64,000 bases of DNA, from the NCBI GenBank assembly GCA_029777945.1, contig JAKORG010000053.1, positions 1 through 64,000 of the forward strand, read 5' to 3'. Below are positions 33,778-42,919 of the stretch, in pieces. The notes below the pieces were generated by a model. The model worked only from the letters and a program-made list of their open reading frames with translations. It was not told where the DNA came from and ran no database searches. The stretch's first letter is position 1; every line of letters starts with the position of its first letter. The stretch is from Deltaproteobacteria bacterium. Lineage in GTDB: Bacteria; Desulfobacterota; Syntrophorhabdia; Syntrophorhabdales; Syntrophorhabdaceae. The translations under genes and the position numbers were made by a program.

Positions 33778-34955
33778 TGACCCTTAATGATTTCCAGTAT
33801 AGCAATATTATTCATAGGTGTTTTAGGTGTGGCTATTGTAAGTTTCCCGTCGACTGGACAGATGTAAACAACTGTCCGCCTTATGCCCGTTTTAGGATGG
33901 AAAGTTACTCTTGCGGAGGCAGGCTCTGGCTTACAAGGGCATGGCTCAACGAGCAGATAAACTGGTCAGAATATCTTGCTGAGATCCTTTATTCATGCAC
34001 AACATGCAAGAACTGCGAGATTAAATGCCCCCTTCGTTTTAATGTGGATATAGTTAACATGGTCGTTAGTGCAAGGGCTGAAATGGTAGAGGCAGGTAAG
34101 GTGCCAAAGGCAGTAAAGGATTTTTTGCAGAACATCGAACTTTACGGAAATCCTTATGGTGCAAGCAGAACAAACCGCATTGCCTGGACAAAGGGAATAG
34201 AAATAGACCGATATAATGGTCATGAATATCTTCTTTATATTGGATGTGCAGGTTCTTATGATATTAGGGCACAGAAATCATCAAAGGCTTTAGCCCAGAT
34301 ATTACTTAAGGCAGGGGTTTCCTTTGGTGTTCTGGGAGATGAGGAAACCTGCGATGGCAACGAAACCCATAATCTTGGTGAAAAAGGGCTTTTTGAACTC
34401 CTTGCAAATAAAAACATTAAGACTTTCAACAAAATGGGGGTTTCAAAAATCATAACCCTGTCTCCTCATGCATTCAATGCATTCAAAAACTATTATCCTT
34501 CATATGGTGGTAATTTTAATGTTTTTCATTATACGCATATCCTAAATAGTCTTCTTAAAACAGGGAGAATCAAATTTTCTGACTCCTTTCATAAAAAAAC
34601 AGTATTCCACGATCCCTATTTCCTTGGGCGATGGAATGGTGAGTATGAAACACCAAGGGAGATTTTAAGAGTAATCCCCGATATAGAACTCATGGAAATG
34701 GAAAAAAATAGGTCAGGCGCCCTTTGTTGCGGTGGAGGCAGTGGAAACTTTCAGATGGATCTTTTAGGGGGAAGTGAGAGTAGCCCTGCAAGACGCAGAA
34801 TAAGAGAGGCGTATGAAATGGGTGCCCAAATTATTGCTGTTTCTTGCCCTAAATGTCTTATTATGCTTGAGGATGCAATAAAGGCAGAAGGTATGGATGA
34901 TAAACTCTCTGTTATGGATATCTCTGAGATAGTGGCAAAAGCCTGCAACATTTAG
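33777..34955 (+). CDS. Fe-S oxidoreductase with CCG domains (GlcF/HdrD-like)
   Basis: 392 aa from ATG 33777 (shared A with the previous TAA; GGGAG nine bases upstream). Cluster motifs CFRCGYCKFP near the N-terminus and CTTCKNCEIKCPLRF at about 76-90. CCG-type segments: YIGCAGSYDIRAQ, HDPYFLGRWNGEYETPREIL, LCCGGGSGNFQMD and SCPKCLIMLE. The N-terminal Cys region, with NCPPYARFR, differs from standard GlcF. It closes the Fe-S / FAD / Fe-S triad. Confidence 0.88.
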   Translation: MTLNDFQYSNIIHRCFRCGYCKFPVDWTDVNNCPPYARFRMESYSCGGRLWLTRAWLNEQINWSEYLAEILYSCTTCKNCEIKCPLRFNVDIVNMVVSARAEMVEAGKVPKAVKDFLQNIELYGNPYGASRTNRIAWTKGIEIDRYNGHEYLLYIGCAGSYDIRAQKSSKALAQILLKAGVSFGVLGDEETCDGNETHNLGEKGLFELLANKNIKTFNKMGVSKIITLSPHAFNAFKNYYPSYGGNFNVFHYTHILNSLLKTGRIKFSDSFHKKTVFHDPYFLGRWNGEYETPREILRVIPDIELMEMEKNRSGALCCGGGSGNFQMDLLGGSESSPARRRIREAYEMGAQIIAVSCPKCLIMLEDAIKAEGMDDKLSVMDISEIVAKACNI

Positions 34956-34977
34956 AAAATTAAAGCTGTAAGTTAAA

Positions 34978-35679
34978 TTAAGACCTTTTTTTGCATTTTT
35001 TTAAACAGTTCTTGCACATAAGATTAGCGTTGTATATTTCGTAAAATCTTTCAGGGTATTTGTTGTAGAGATATTCCCATTGAATAATGGCTAAAATAGA
35101 GAGGAAAAGGATTGAATATGTCCAGAATGATTTTATAAATATCATGGGAGAGAATGCCATAAGATACCCCCAATTGTTGATTCTGCATGTATTACAGCAC
35201 TTGTTCCCAATGATTGCCTGGAAAGGACACCAGATTGTAGCGCAAAATTCATCCATAAAAATGAAAAAAATCACTATTATAAATATCCATAGATCGCTTA
35301 GCAGTTGAGCCTTTCTCCATAACCACATGGTAAGCACCAGAAGAACCCAATATATGGCAGACCTTATTGCACCGTTATCTATTTTCCTCTTGTATTTCAG
35401 CAATCTTTCCCTTTTTGAAGGGCTATCGTCTCCAGCCTCTCTGTAGTTTTTACCGTAAATTTTTCCGAGATTGATCTTTTTATTTAGGGAAGGGATAAAT
35501 CTTTTTAATAACACTAAAACCGTTAGCAACCACAAAATATGATAGGTTTTAACAGAAAAAAATACATTATAGGTAAAAAACCCTTTTAGCACATCAGGCT
35601 TGATTATGGCCATCACAAAAGAAATAATTAAGATTGACCCTTTTATTGCAAGTTCGAGGATGTTTTTGTTTGTCTTCAT
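34978..35679 (-). CDS. Integral membrane protein with cytoplasmic Cys motifs
   Basis: 233 aa with about six hydrophobic segments. Between segments four and five is WCPFQAIIGNKCCNTCRINN, and the C-terminus is LMCKNCLKKCKKRS, together seven or eight cysteines that could bind a Fe-S cluster or metal. I recognise no characterised family. It is convergent with the oxidoreductase triad, 23 bases apart, so it is not in that operon. Confidence 0.75.
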   Translation of the reverse strand: MKTNKNILELAIKGSILIISFVMAIIKPDVLKGFFTYNVFFSVKTYHILWLLTVLVLLKRFIPSLNKKINLGKIYGKNYREAGDDSPSKRERLLKYKRKIDNGAIRSAIYWVLLVLTMWLWRKAQLLSDLWIFIIVIFFIFMDEFCATIWCPFQAIIGNKCCNTCRINNWGYLMAFSPMIFIKSFWTYSILFLSILAIIQWEYLYNKYPERFYEIYNANLMCKNCLKKCKKRS

Positions 35680-35870
35680 GTAAATTACCCCTCCCTTACA
35701 GAAGGGGACTTCTCAAAGAAAAAGTCATAAGATTATATTTTTCTTTAATCCTTCTTGGCATTTAGTTTTCTGTTTATATTATCATTTGTTCTACAAGTCA
35801 ATACAATAAAAATTCTTTTTTGAGGTCTATCCATTGGAATTGCAATTTTAAAAGTCTTCTTTTAAATAAT

Positions 35871-36674
35871 CTAATTTGGCCTTTGATACCCCTTTAAATC
35901 AAGGGTTATGTAAAAAAACCCGAAGCTAATCAGGGTTTCTGCAATATGCTGTCTGTTTTCTATAATTTTTACCATCTCATCTTCTTTTACTTCTATACGG
36001 GCAATGCTTCCATGGTATCTTACTCTAACGTCTTTTATGCCCAAATTTTTTATATACTCCTCTGAAAGATCAATAAGTTTTAGTATTTCTTTTTTTATAA
36101 CCGTTTCATGGGGTATTCTTGTGGCAAGGCATGAAAAAGAAGGCTTATCATATGTGGGAACCAAGAGCATCTTGGAAAGCTCCCTTATTTCCCTTTTATT
36201 CAGACCTGCCCTAAGCAAAGGACTTATTATACCCAACTCGTTACATGCCTTCATGCCCGGTCTGTAATCGTCTAAATCGTCAATATTAGAACCTTCTATG
36301 ACATATTCAAAATTATAGGCATCTGCTACATTCCGTGCCTTCTCCATTAAATGCCTTTTACAGTAATAGCATCTATTTGAATCATTTTTTAAAAAATTCG
36401 GGTCATCTAATTGCCCTGTTTCAACGATTTCGCACTTACAATCCATTTCTTTGACAAGATTTTTTGCAAGGGCAAGTTCTCTTTCAGGAAAGGCAGGGAA
36501 ATTACCAATAAAAGCCACGACATTCTGCTTGCCTAAAACATCCCTTGAAATCTTTAAAAGCAGTGAACTGTCAACGCCACCTGAAAAGGCAACGACAACC
36601 CTTTTGAGGTTCTGTATATTTTTTTTAAGTTTTTCGTATTTCTGTTTAAATGTTAATGATAAGGCCATGACCAT
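35871..36674 (-). CDS. larE: LarE-like ATP-dependent sulfur transferase (PP-loop)
   Basis: 267 aa. PP-loop AFSGGVDSSLLLK, then RCYYCKRHLM, EGSNIDDLDDYRPGMKA and the sulfur-donor region KPSFSCLATRIPHET. LarE inserts sulfur into the pyridinium-bis-thiocarboxylate precursor of the nickel-pincer nucleotide cofactor of lactate racemase. Cysteines of the CxxC plus the donor Cys could support the cluster-dependent variant. LarA, LarB and LarC are not in the window. The start is ATG 36674 or 36668. Confidence 0.88.
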   Translation of the reverse strand: MVMALSLTFKQKYEKLKKNIQNLKRVVVAFSGGVDSSLLLKISRDVLGKQNVVAFIGNFPAFPERELALAKNLVKEMDCKCEIVETGQLDDPNFLKNDSNRCYYCKRHLMEKARNVADAYNFEYVIEGSNIDDLDDYRPGMKACNELGIISPLLRAGLNKREIRELSKMLLVPTYDKPSFSCLATRIPHETVIKKEILKLIDLSEEYIKNLGIKDVRVRYHGSIARIEVKEDEMVKIIENRQHIAETLISFGFFYITLDLKGYQRPN

Positions 36675-36682
36675 AAATAAAA

Positions 36683-36706
36683 GGCCCTGGAGCTATGTCC
36701 AGGGCC
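36683..36706 (-). terminator. Terminator between the HgdB-like genes and larE
   Basis: GGCCCTGG-N8-CCAGGGCC is a perfect 8-bp GC-rich stem; on the minus strand it is followed by TTTTATTTAT. It lies between the stop of the upstream gene and the larE start, so larE is probably transcribed separately or at reduced level. Confidence 0.75.
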
Positions 36707-36725
36707 AAGCCTTAAAAACCATTTT

Positions 36726-37982
36726 TTATGCCACCTTAGCCTGCAGTCTATCTAAGGTCTCAAAATATGCCTCTATCCTTGTGCGGATTTGAGTCTCTGA
36801 ATAAAACCTCTGATCGCCCATATCGCTTTCAAACACAAGGGCTGGAATGCCTGTTCTCTTTACGAGGACATCTTTTAATGTAGGCACGGCAAAGGAAACT
36901 GCCTTGCAACTCCTGTTCATAAACATAATCATACCGTTTAATGAATACCTCTTGAAGAGGTCCATTGCCATTTCAGCTCTATCTTCAAGAGTGGAATTTG
37001 AAAATCTTGAAACATAATTTTCAGCGAGAGTAACAAGGGGGTCCTTGTCAAGGTCGAATTCAAAGCTCCATGCATGGACATAAAGGGATGTGAGTATAAC
37101 ACCACCGTATGAACCAAGCAATTTTGCATGGTCACTGAATTTGAACCATACCGGCAGGTTTTCCCAGTAAAGACGATATTTTTCTTTATCCTTTGGAAGC
37201 ACGCCAATACCTTTATCTGCTTTTTCCTGAAACTCTTCACACAGGGTCCTGTAATATTCAACACATTCAGGTGTTCCCCTTCTGTAGACTGCTATTGCCA
37301 TACCAATTAATGCGTCAAATATGCTAATCGGTGATGGTTTATACTGTGCCATATCGAGAAATTTTTTGTAGAGTCTACTTGATTCTGCAGAATATTTCAT
37401 AACTTCGTTCAGTCTGTCGTAATCAAATTTCTTCTTTGTAACCTCTTCAAGAAAACTTATTAGCTCTTTAAGCTGAATAACACAGTACTTGATAATCTCT
37501 TCTCTTGCCTTTTTATCCATAATGTATTCAGGGGTGTCAAAAACAAATACAGGAAGATTTCCCCTTCTTGCAAGCACCTGAAACCATTTAGTTAATGTAA
37601 AACACTGGGCATTGCATGCAAGAAATAGGTCAGGCTCTGGTATGCCCCTCGTAACGGTTATGCCTGTTTCTCTATAACCTAAATCACTTCTCGCATATGC
37701 ACATAGATGACTGGTATAGCCTAAACTTTCAGTTACAGAACAGAGCTGGGCCCCTTTTTTTGCTGTAAGATTTGCAACAGCATGGTTTTCAGGATATATG
37801 GGTATTATATCGTGGGCTACGAATATTTCAACAGGAGATATAGCCGTTGTATAGCCTATCAATTTGCCAAGCTCGTGGGCACGAAATGCCTCGTTCATAT
37901 AATCTTCTGTTATCTTCTTTGATAACATTTGAGATTTTGTTAGTTCCTTTTTTGGTTTTTCTGTTTTTTGTGTATCACTCAT
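36726..37982 (-). CDS. 2-hydroxyacyl-CoA dehydratase-like subunit (HgdB/BcrB family), copy 2
   Basis: 418 aa. The family's Fe-S ligand cysteines appear in LCSVTESLGYTSHLCAYARS and LACNAQCFTLTKWFQ, with the third region NRSCKAVSFAVP near 340. It ends in the conserved PALVFESDMGDQRFYSETQI and RTRIEAYFETL. These subunits house the catalytic cluster of benzoyl-CoA reductases or 2-hydroxyacyl-CoA dehydratases. It overlaps the paralogue by 4 bases, as a heterodimer pair would. An HgdC-type activator ATPase is not found nearby, so the substrate is open. Confidence 0.82.
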   Translation of the reverse strand: MSDTQKTEKPKKELTKSQMLSKKITEDYMNEAFRAHELGKLIGYTTAISPVEIFVAHDIIPIYPENHAVANLTAKKGAQLCSVTESLGYTSHLCAYARSDLGYRETGITVTRGIPEPDLFLACNAQCFTLTKWFQVLARRGNLPVFVFDTPEYIMDKKAREEIIKYCVIQLKELISFLEEVTKKKFDYDRLNEVMKYSAESSRLYKKFLDMAQYKPSPISIFDALIGMAIAVYRRGTPECVEYYRTLCEEFQEKADKGIGVLPKDKEKYRLYWENLPVWFKFSDHAKLLGSYGGVILTSLYVHAWSFEFDLDKDPLVTLAENYVSRFSNSTLEDRAEMAMDLFKRYSLNGMIMFMNRSCKAVSFAVPTLKDVLVKRTGIPALVFESDMGDQRFYSETQIRTRIEAYFETLDRLQAKVA

Positions 37983-39112
37983 AGAGCGCCCCCTTTCAAA
38001 GATTCAAAGAATGCCTGAAGTCTTGTCCTCAGGTGAGATAAAGACAGAGTCTGATACTCTGTGTCCATTACATGGAAAGGTATGCCTTCTTTTCTCAACA
38101 TATTTTTAAGATCAGGAAGGTCATATTCCTGAGATTCACAGAATTCAATATGTATGTAGATAACTGCCTTTGCATTATTTTCTTTATACAATGTTTTTAT
38201 CTCTTCAAAATTTCTGTAAACATTATCATGGATCGGCGAAAAGAACATCCTGTTCATATGTCTATCTACCAGTGCATCTACTGGATTTCCATTCTGTGCT
38301 ACGACGCCATCAATGTAGCGTGTTCCTGTAACCAGTGTATCTGCTACAATATTCAACTTGATCTCATCAAATAGTGCATACACCTCAGGAGGGTCACATG
38401 TAATACCTGCAAGGACAATATCCGTATAACCTTCGCCTTTCTGTGGTTTTAGCCCATCTTTTATTCTTTTTAGACTTTTGTTGAATTCTTCCTTGTCCAC
38501 CTGCATGGACAATTTTATAAGGGAAAACAATTCTTTGTTGGTTAAAGCAGCCGGATTTTTCTTTTTAAAATCGTAGATTTCTTTCAGTAACTTTTTGTTC
38601 TCGTTAAAAAGAGCTATGGAACTATTTAGGCCATCATCTGTTATCTTTCTGTTTGTCCAGTTACTCAAAGATGAGATTAGCCTTTCAATTTCCTCCTTTG
38701 TCCAATACCTTGCACTTGGTCTATCAACCTGGCGTGGGGCCAAAAAACATTCAGTATACTTATCGGGAAAGTGAATTCTCCATATGTCTGATAGGTGCTG
38801 GGTTGTATCACATACCTGGGGCAAGACAAAACCGTCAAAAAGGTCACCTTCATAGCTCATTACAAGTTCAAGATTACTCCTTGCTAATGAACATGCATTG
38901 TCAGGGAGGCGGCTTGGTGCCTTTTTTAAAGGTTTATCTGTCCCAATTAGTGAAACAGGGAGAAAATCAAAGGCATGGATGACCTCTTCAGGAACATCAG
39001 GGATAGTGCTACCTATAACCTTTTTGCCTTTTTCTTTAACCCATTTTCTGATAGACGGAAATGGGTCTTTTGTTAACTCCACAACTTCTTTTAAGCTCAA
39101 ATTGTCCCACAT
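37979..39112 (-). CDS. 2-hydroxyacyl-CoA dehydratase-like subunit (HgdB/BcrC family), copy 1
   Basis: 377 aa from ATG 39112, chosen because CTGGAGGCATT precedes it; the longer frame to 39187 has no such signal. Cys segments: DNACSLARSNLELVMS, LPQVCDTTQHLSD and HIEFCESQEYDLPD, and the conserved GIPFHVMDTEYQTLSLSHLR near the C-terminus. Partner of the following gene. Confidence 0.82.
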   Translation of the reverse strand: MWDNLSLKEVVELTKDPFPSIRKWVKEKGKKVIGSTIPDVPEEVIHAFDFLPVSLIGTDKPLKKAPSRLPDNACSLARSNLELVMSYEGDLFDGFVLPQVCDTTQHLSDIWRIHFPDKYTECFLAPRQVDRPSARYWTKEEIERLISSLSNWTNRKITDDGLNSSIALFNENKKLLKEIYDFKKKNPAALTNKELFSLIKLSMQVDKEEFNKSLKRIKDGLKPQKGEGYTDIVLAGITCDPPEVYALFDEIKLNIVADTLVTGTRYIDGVVAQNGNPVDALVDRHMNRMFFSPIHDNVYRNFEEIKTLYKENNAKAVIYIHIEFCESQEYDLPDLKNMLRKEGIPFHVMDTEYQTLSLSHLRTRLQAFFESLKGGAL

Positions 39113-39212
39113 AATGCCTCCAGAAATTAAAAAAATTTTCCTTATTTTAAAAGCCTGACCATCATTTGTCAAGGATTGAAATTTCAAAAAAAATTAATAT
39201 TTACTGTAATGT

Positions 39213-39995
39213 TTACTTTTTAAAACGAAATGTCTTTATATAAAATTTTAGAATGAAACCAATGCATACCATGATAAGGCTAAAAATCTGCCCCATTGTT
39301 AACACGCCAAAGATAAATCCGATTTGGGCATCGGGCTCACGAAAAAACTCACAAAATATTCTAAATATACCATAGAGTATAATAAACAATGCAAGCACAT
39401 CGCCTTCATATTTTTTTCTATCTTTATATAACCACAGTATTATAAAAAGGCATATCCCTTCCAAAAACGCCTCATATAACTGTGACGGATGCCTGGGTAT
39501 ATTGTCTGTGCCAGGAAAAACCATAGCCCATGGAACAGAAGATGGTTTTCCATATAATTCACCATTTATAAAGTTTCCGATTCTGCCAAATGCTAATCCA
39601 AGGGGACACGTAGGTATGATGAGGTCGGCTATTCTAAAAAAATCCATGTTCCCCTTTTTAATAATAATGAATCCTGCAACAAAAGCACCTATTAACCCTC
39701 CATGGAAGGACATACCACCGTGCCAGAATGCAAAAATCTCAACGGGATTTTTAATATAGAAATCGAGATTATAAAAAAGAATATACCCTAATCTTGCACC
39801 GACTATCAAACCAAGTATTAGATAAAAATAAAGGTCATCGATAAACTTACGGCTTATGTCTACGTACTTATTTTTTATCTGATACAAAACTAAAAAATAT
39901 GAAGTAGCAAAACCAAAGATATACATAAGACCATACCATCTTATAGCAAATGGTCCCACCTTTACAATTACAGGATTAATATTAGGATATTGCAT
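39213..39995 (-). CDS. lgt: Prolipoprotein diacylglyceryl transferase
   Basis: 260 aa with seven membrane segments. Signature: GGMSFHGGLIGAF (His loop), GRIGNFINGELYGKPSS (the Lgt signature with catalytic His/Tyr/Arg region) and RHPSQLYEAFLEG. It transfers diacylglycerol from phosphatidylglycerol to lipobox Cys in the inner membrane. Length is typical. It closes a three-gene run whose other two members overlap or abut. Confidence 0.95.
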   Translation of the reverse strand: MQYPNINPVIVKVGPFAIRWYGLMYIFGFATSYFLVLYQIKNKYVDISRKFIDDLYFYLILGLIVGARLGYILFYNLDFYIKNPVEIFAFWHGGMSFHGGLIGAFVAGFIIIKKGNMDFFRIADLIIPTCPLGLAFGRIGNFINGELYGKPSSVPWAMVFPGTDNIPRHPSQLYEAFLEGICLFIILWLYKDRKKYEGDVLALFIILYGIFRIFCEFFREPDAQIGFIFGVLTMGQIFSLIMVCIGFILKFYIKTFRFKK

Positions 39996-39996
39996 G

Positions 39997-40632
39997 TTAT
40001 TTTTTATTCCCCCTGTCTAAAACCTTTTTAATGTGCATTTTTAATTCATCTGCACCCTTGAAAACAACTCCATAGAATCCAAATATTTCTTTTGCCTTTA
40101 AAACATATGATTCTGTATCATCAACATAGAAAACCTCATGACCGTTAACATCTGCTCTATTAAATATTTCTTCAAAAATCCTTTTTTTAGGTTTTTTTGC
40201 ATGCACCTCGTATGATAATATCCACTCATCAAATACATGCACAATGGGATAATTTTCTTTGATATAGGTAAAATGAAGTTCATTTGTATTGCTTAAAATA
40301 AAGAGCGGATAACCCAGCTGTTTTAAATTAAGTATAATTTTATTTACCTCAATGTCCTCTTTAAAAATATGTGTCCAAATTTCTTTAAAGTCTTTGAAAT
40401 CCATCTCAAGGCTATATCTTTTGCAAATTATGTTAAAAAATTCTTTAGAATTTATATAACCTTCTTCGTAGGAATTAATAATGCCATGCTCTACATCAAA
40501 TAAATATGTAAACATCTCTTGAGGACTGAATAGCTCTTTTTTCGATGACCAAGCAAGGAGTTTTTCCGGTATCTTTCTATGGTCAAAAGGCAATATGACA
40601 TTTCCTAAATCAAAAACAAAGATTTTAATCAT
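39997..40632 (-). CDS. HAD-superfamily hydrolase
   Basis: 211 aa. HAD motif I VFDLGNVILPFD (catalytic Asp, with Gly-Asn following as in YihX-like phosphatases), motif II FILSNTNELH, motif III Lys at HAKKPKKRIFEEI, motif IV YVDDTESYVLKA. Subfamily IA with a helical cap. Probably a small-molecule phosphatase. It overlaps the upstream gene by 8 bases. Confidence 0.9.
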   Translation of the reverse strand: MIKIFVFDLGNVILPFDHRKIPEKLLAWSSKKELFSPQEMFTYLFDVEHGIINSYEEGYINSKEFFNIICKRYSLEMDFKDFKEIWTHIFKEDIEVNKIILNLKQLGYPLFILSNTNELHFTYIKENYPIVHVFDEWILSYEVHAKKPKKRIFEEIFNRADVNGHEVFYVDDTESYVLKAKEIFGFYGVVFKGADELKMHIKKVLDRGNKK

Positions 40633-41296
40633 ATATAAACACCTTTATAGGCTTTAATGGTTCATAAACATTATAGGGGTCGCTTAAATGCTGCCATCCG
40701 CATATATGTAGAAATCTCTTCTCATTATGACATCTCATGATAAGGGATATTTTATTCTTCATATGAATATCTCTGATTCGCATTTCTTCAGTATATTCAA
40801 ATGTTTTTATACCTTTTTCAAAATAAAGCCTTGTGAATATAAGCTCAGAGTTTGTTTTTTCTTCATTCTTTAAATCAATAAGAGACCTAAGGTTATTAAC
40901 ATCCAGCAGTTTATCAATATCCTTTAATTTTATTAAGGAAAATATATCCAAATCAATAAGATATAAATATCCCCCATAATCTCTTACATATTCTTGAGCT
41001 GCCTTGTATTCATAGGGAATATCTAAATAAGCATATATGTCTCTTATGTATTTGTTTGTAACATGACCTGTATTGTTACAGAATTTTATCTTTTTCAAAT
41101 TTTCTTCAAGTTTTTGTTTATAGTAATCAGCCATCTTTTCCCTGAATGTCAGTCCATAATTTGATAATTCTAATGTTATTACCTGGGGCATCTCTTTTTT
41201 TAGCCATTTTATAAGCATCTCTTTACTCGAAATATCTCTATGGATGATGCCAAGCATAAAAAAGACCTTATCCTCATCCATATCTACATCTACCAT
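40625..41296 (-). CDS. Hypothetical protein
   Basis: 223 aa of soluble, Lys/Ile/Tyr-rich sequence, start ATG 41296 with AAAGGA just upstream. It begins with an acidic stretch and LGIIHRDISSKEMLIKWLKK, VITLELSNYGLTFREKMA, and later FLHICGWQHLSDP. The GIIHRD...ITLELS pattern is a weak hint at a TraB/ChaN-like fold, not enough for a family call. Translationally coupled to the HAD hydrolase. Confidence 0.65.
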   Translation of the reverse strand: MVDVDMDEDKVFFMLGIIHRDISSKEMLIKWLKKEMPQVITLELSNYGLTFREKMADYYKQKLEENLKKIKFCNNTGHVTNKYIRDIYAYLDIPYEYKAAQEYVRDYGGYLYLIDLDIFSLIKLKDIDKLLDVNNLRSLIDLKNEEKTNSELIFTRLYFEKGIKTFEYTEEMRIRDIHMKNKISLIMRCHNEKRFLHICGWQHLSDPYNVYEPLKPIKVFIYD

Positions 41297-41468
41297 AAAT
41301 CCTTTTATGCCTTCTACTTTTTTCCTTATTTTTTAATTGGTCTTGTTATAAAAATACCATACAAAGGATCTTATAACAAAAAAATGATGTCAAAGGATTT
41401 TCATGCAAGGCTTATGCTTAGGAGATGTTTATTTGAAAATTTATAATATTTTTAAACCTTACAGGATT

Positions 41469-41500
41469 TAAAAAGGGCAGGCATGCCCCGCCCTTTTTTG
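41469..41500 (-). terminator. Terminator downstream of dodecin
   Basis: AAAAGGGC ... GCCCTTTT with an 11-base GC-rich loop, flanked by A and T runs, so it can work in both directions. Only small unlikely ORFs lie between it and 41296. Confidence 0.8.
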
Positions 41501-41522
41501 TTTAAATAATCATTTTCTAATG

Positions 41523-41738
41523 TTAGGTCTCACCGTGATACTTAAATGATATATTTACCCTTGCCCTGTATGTTGTAACTTTTCCGTTTTCAAGGGTCAT
41601 GTCGAGCTTTACAATCTCGGCAATTCTTAAATCTTTTAAGGTCTTAGAAGCAGTTTCAACAGCTGTTTTGGCAGCATCTTCCCAAGACTTTGTGCTTGTG
41701 CCCACAATTTCAATTATCTTATATACACTGTCAGGCAT
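41523..41738 (-). CDS. Dodecin family flavin-binding protein
   Basis: 71 aa. Typical dodecin: YKIIEIVGTSTKSWEDAAKT, VETASKTLKDLRIAEIVKLD and RARVNISFKYHG. Dodecins form hollow dodecamers that store or buffer flavins (or bind CoA). Single gene with ribosome site GGAGGGG and its own terminator. Confidence 0.93.
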   Translation of the reverse strand: MPDSVYKIIEIVGTSTKSWEDAAKTAVETASKTLKDLRIAEIVKLDMTLENGKVTTYRARVNISFKYHGET

Positions 41739-41864
41739 AATACCCCTCCTTTTAATTTTTATAAAATTTATTTCACCCCCCTCTTTTTAAAATTAAACTA
41801 AATTAATTAAACTGTCTATTTTTAATGGGTAGCATTGATTTAAATTTTTGTCAAGAAAGAAAAA

Positions 41865-42917
41865 TTATGCCCAATTTATAAAAAAGAATGGCGGCACTAA
41901 GTTTATATTCCCGTAATTTCTTTTATGCCTTATATAATAAATTGAATCAAGGTCAACAAAATCGAATTGTCCTGTCCCGCAGGCAAGGTAGATTCCTGCT
42001 GACAGGCCTATCATCGTTTCTGTCATACAGCCAATCATGAGTTTTAATTTATGCCTTTTTGCTATTTCTATCATTCTTTTTGATTCTAAAATCCCGCTTT
42101 TAGCAACCTTAATATTTACTCCATCGCAGATATTTTCTGAAATAACACGATTCAATTCGCAGGAACTAAAAACAGTTTCATCGAGTATAATAGGTATATG
42201 GGAGTATTTTTTTATGACCTTCATACCTGAAAAATCGTTTTTTTTAAGGGGTTGTTCAAAACACTGGATTATGTAACCCTTTTTTTCCATAATATCCTGG
42301 AGTTTTAAAAAGGTCTTTTCAGTAAAACCTTGATTACCGTCAAGACGTATAGTATGGCTACTGGTAGAATCATTTAAAATTTCATTTACCTTAGAAAGTA
42401 ATAGAATGTCCTGTATCACATCCCCGCTTAATTTTAATTTAAATATTTTAAATCCTTTTTTAATTCCATAATTAAGCCATGAATTTATAGCATTCAAATC
42501 CGTCAAAAATGGTATGGTTATATCTGTCTCTAAATTTTTAAGTCTTGCACCCCAATACGTATATTCATCGATACCAATAACATTAAGGTATGCCCTGAAT
42601 AAAGCAACCTCAATACCTGAAACTGTCATAGGATACATGAAAAATCTTCTTCTCAAAAATTGCACAATTTCTTCAAAATCTTCTATCGGTTTGTTTTGAA
42701 TCTGTTTCTTTGTATATGTTAATATCTCTTTTATGGCCTCTATGGTTTCTAATTTTGAAACAAAGCTTGTGGGGCATTCGCCTAATCCATATGAACCATT
42801 GTCCAGAGTAATCTTTACCAAGACACTCATCATCTCTTCTTTGCTGCCGAGGGATGTGGAGAATAAAACCTTTAGTGGTTTTATTACGGTTTTCACACTC
42901 AAATTTTTAATTATCAT
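41865..42917 (-). CDS. Enolase-superfamily dipeptide epimerase-like protein
   Basis: 350 aa. All catalytic positions are visible: Lys pair FKLKLSG, metal Asp RLDGNQG, Glu CFEQPLK, Asp IILDETVFS and Lys NIKVAKSG. The muconate-lactonising subgroup with this pattern includes L-Ala-D/L-Glu epimerases. It follows an SH3/NlpC-P60 peptidase gene by 2 bases, which supports murein-peptide salvage. The substrate is inferred from context. Confidence 0.82.
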   Translation of the reverse strand: MIIKNLSVKTVIKPLKVLFSTSLGSKEEMMSVLVKITLDNGSYGLGECPTSFVSKLETIEAIKEILTYTKKQIQNKPIEDFEEIVQFLRRRFFMYPMTVSGIEVALFRAYLNVIGIDEYTYWGARLKNLETDITIPFLTDLNAINSWLNYGIKKGFKIFKLKLSGDVIQDILLLSKVNEILNDSTSSHTIRLDGNQGFTEKTFLKLQDIMEKKGYIIQCFEQPLKKNDFSGMKVIKKYSHIPIILDETVFSSCELNRVISENICDGVNIKVAKSGILESKRMIEIAKRHKLKLMIGCMTETMIGLSAGIYLACGTGQFDFVDLDSIYYIRHKRNYGNINLVPPFFFINWA

Positions 42918-42919
42918 CG

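Noticed and set aside
41240-41446. 68-aa plus-strand ORF
   Set aside because: Largely antisense to the start of the hypothetical protein at 40625-41296; no ribosome site.
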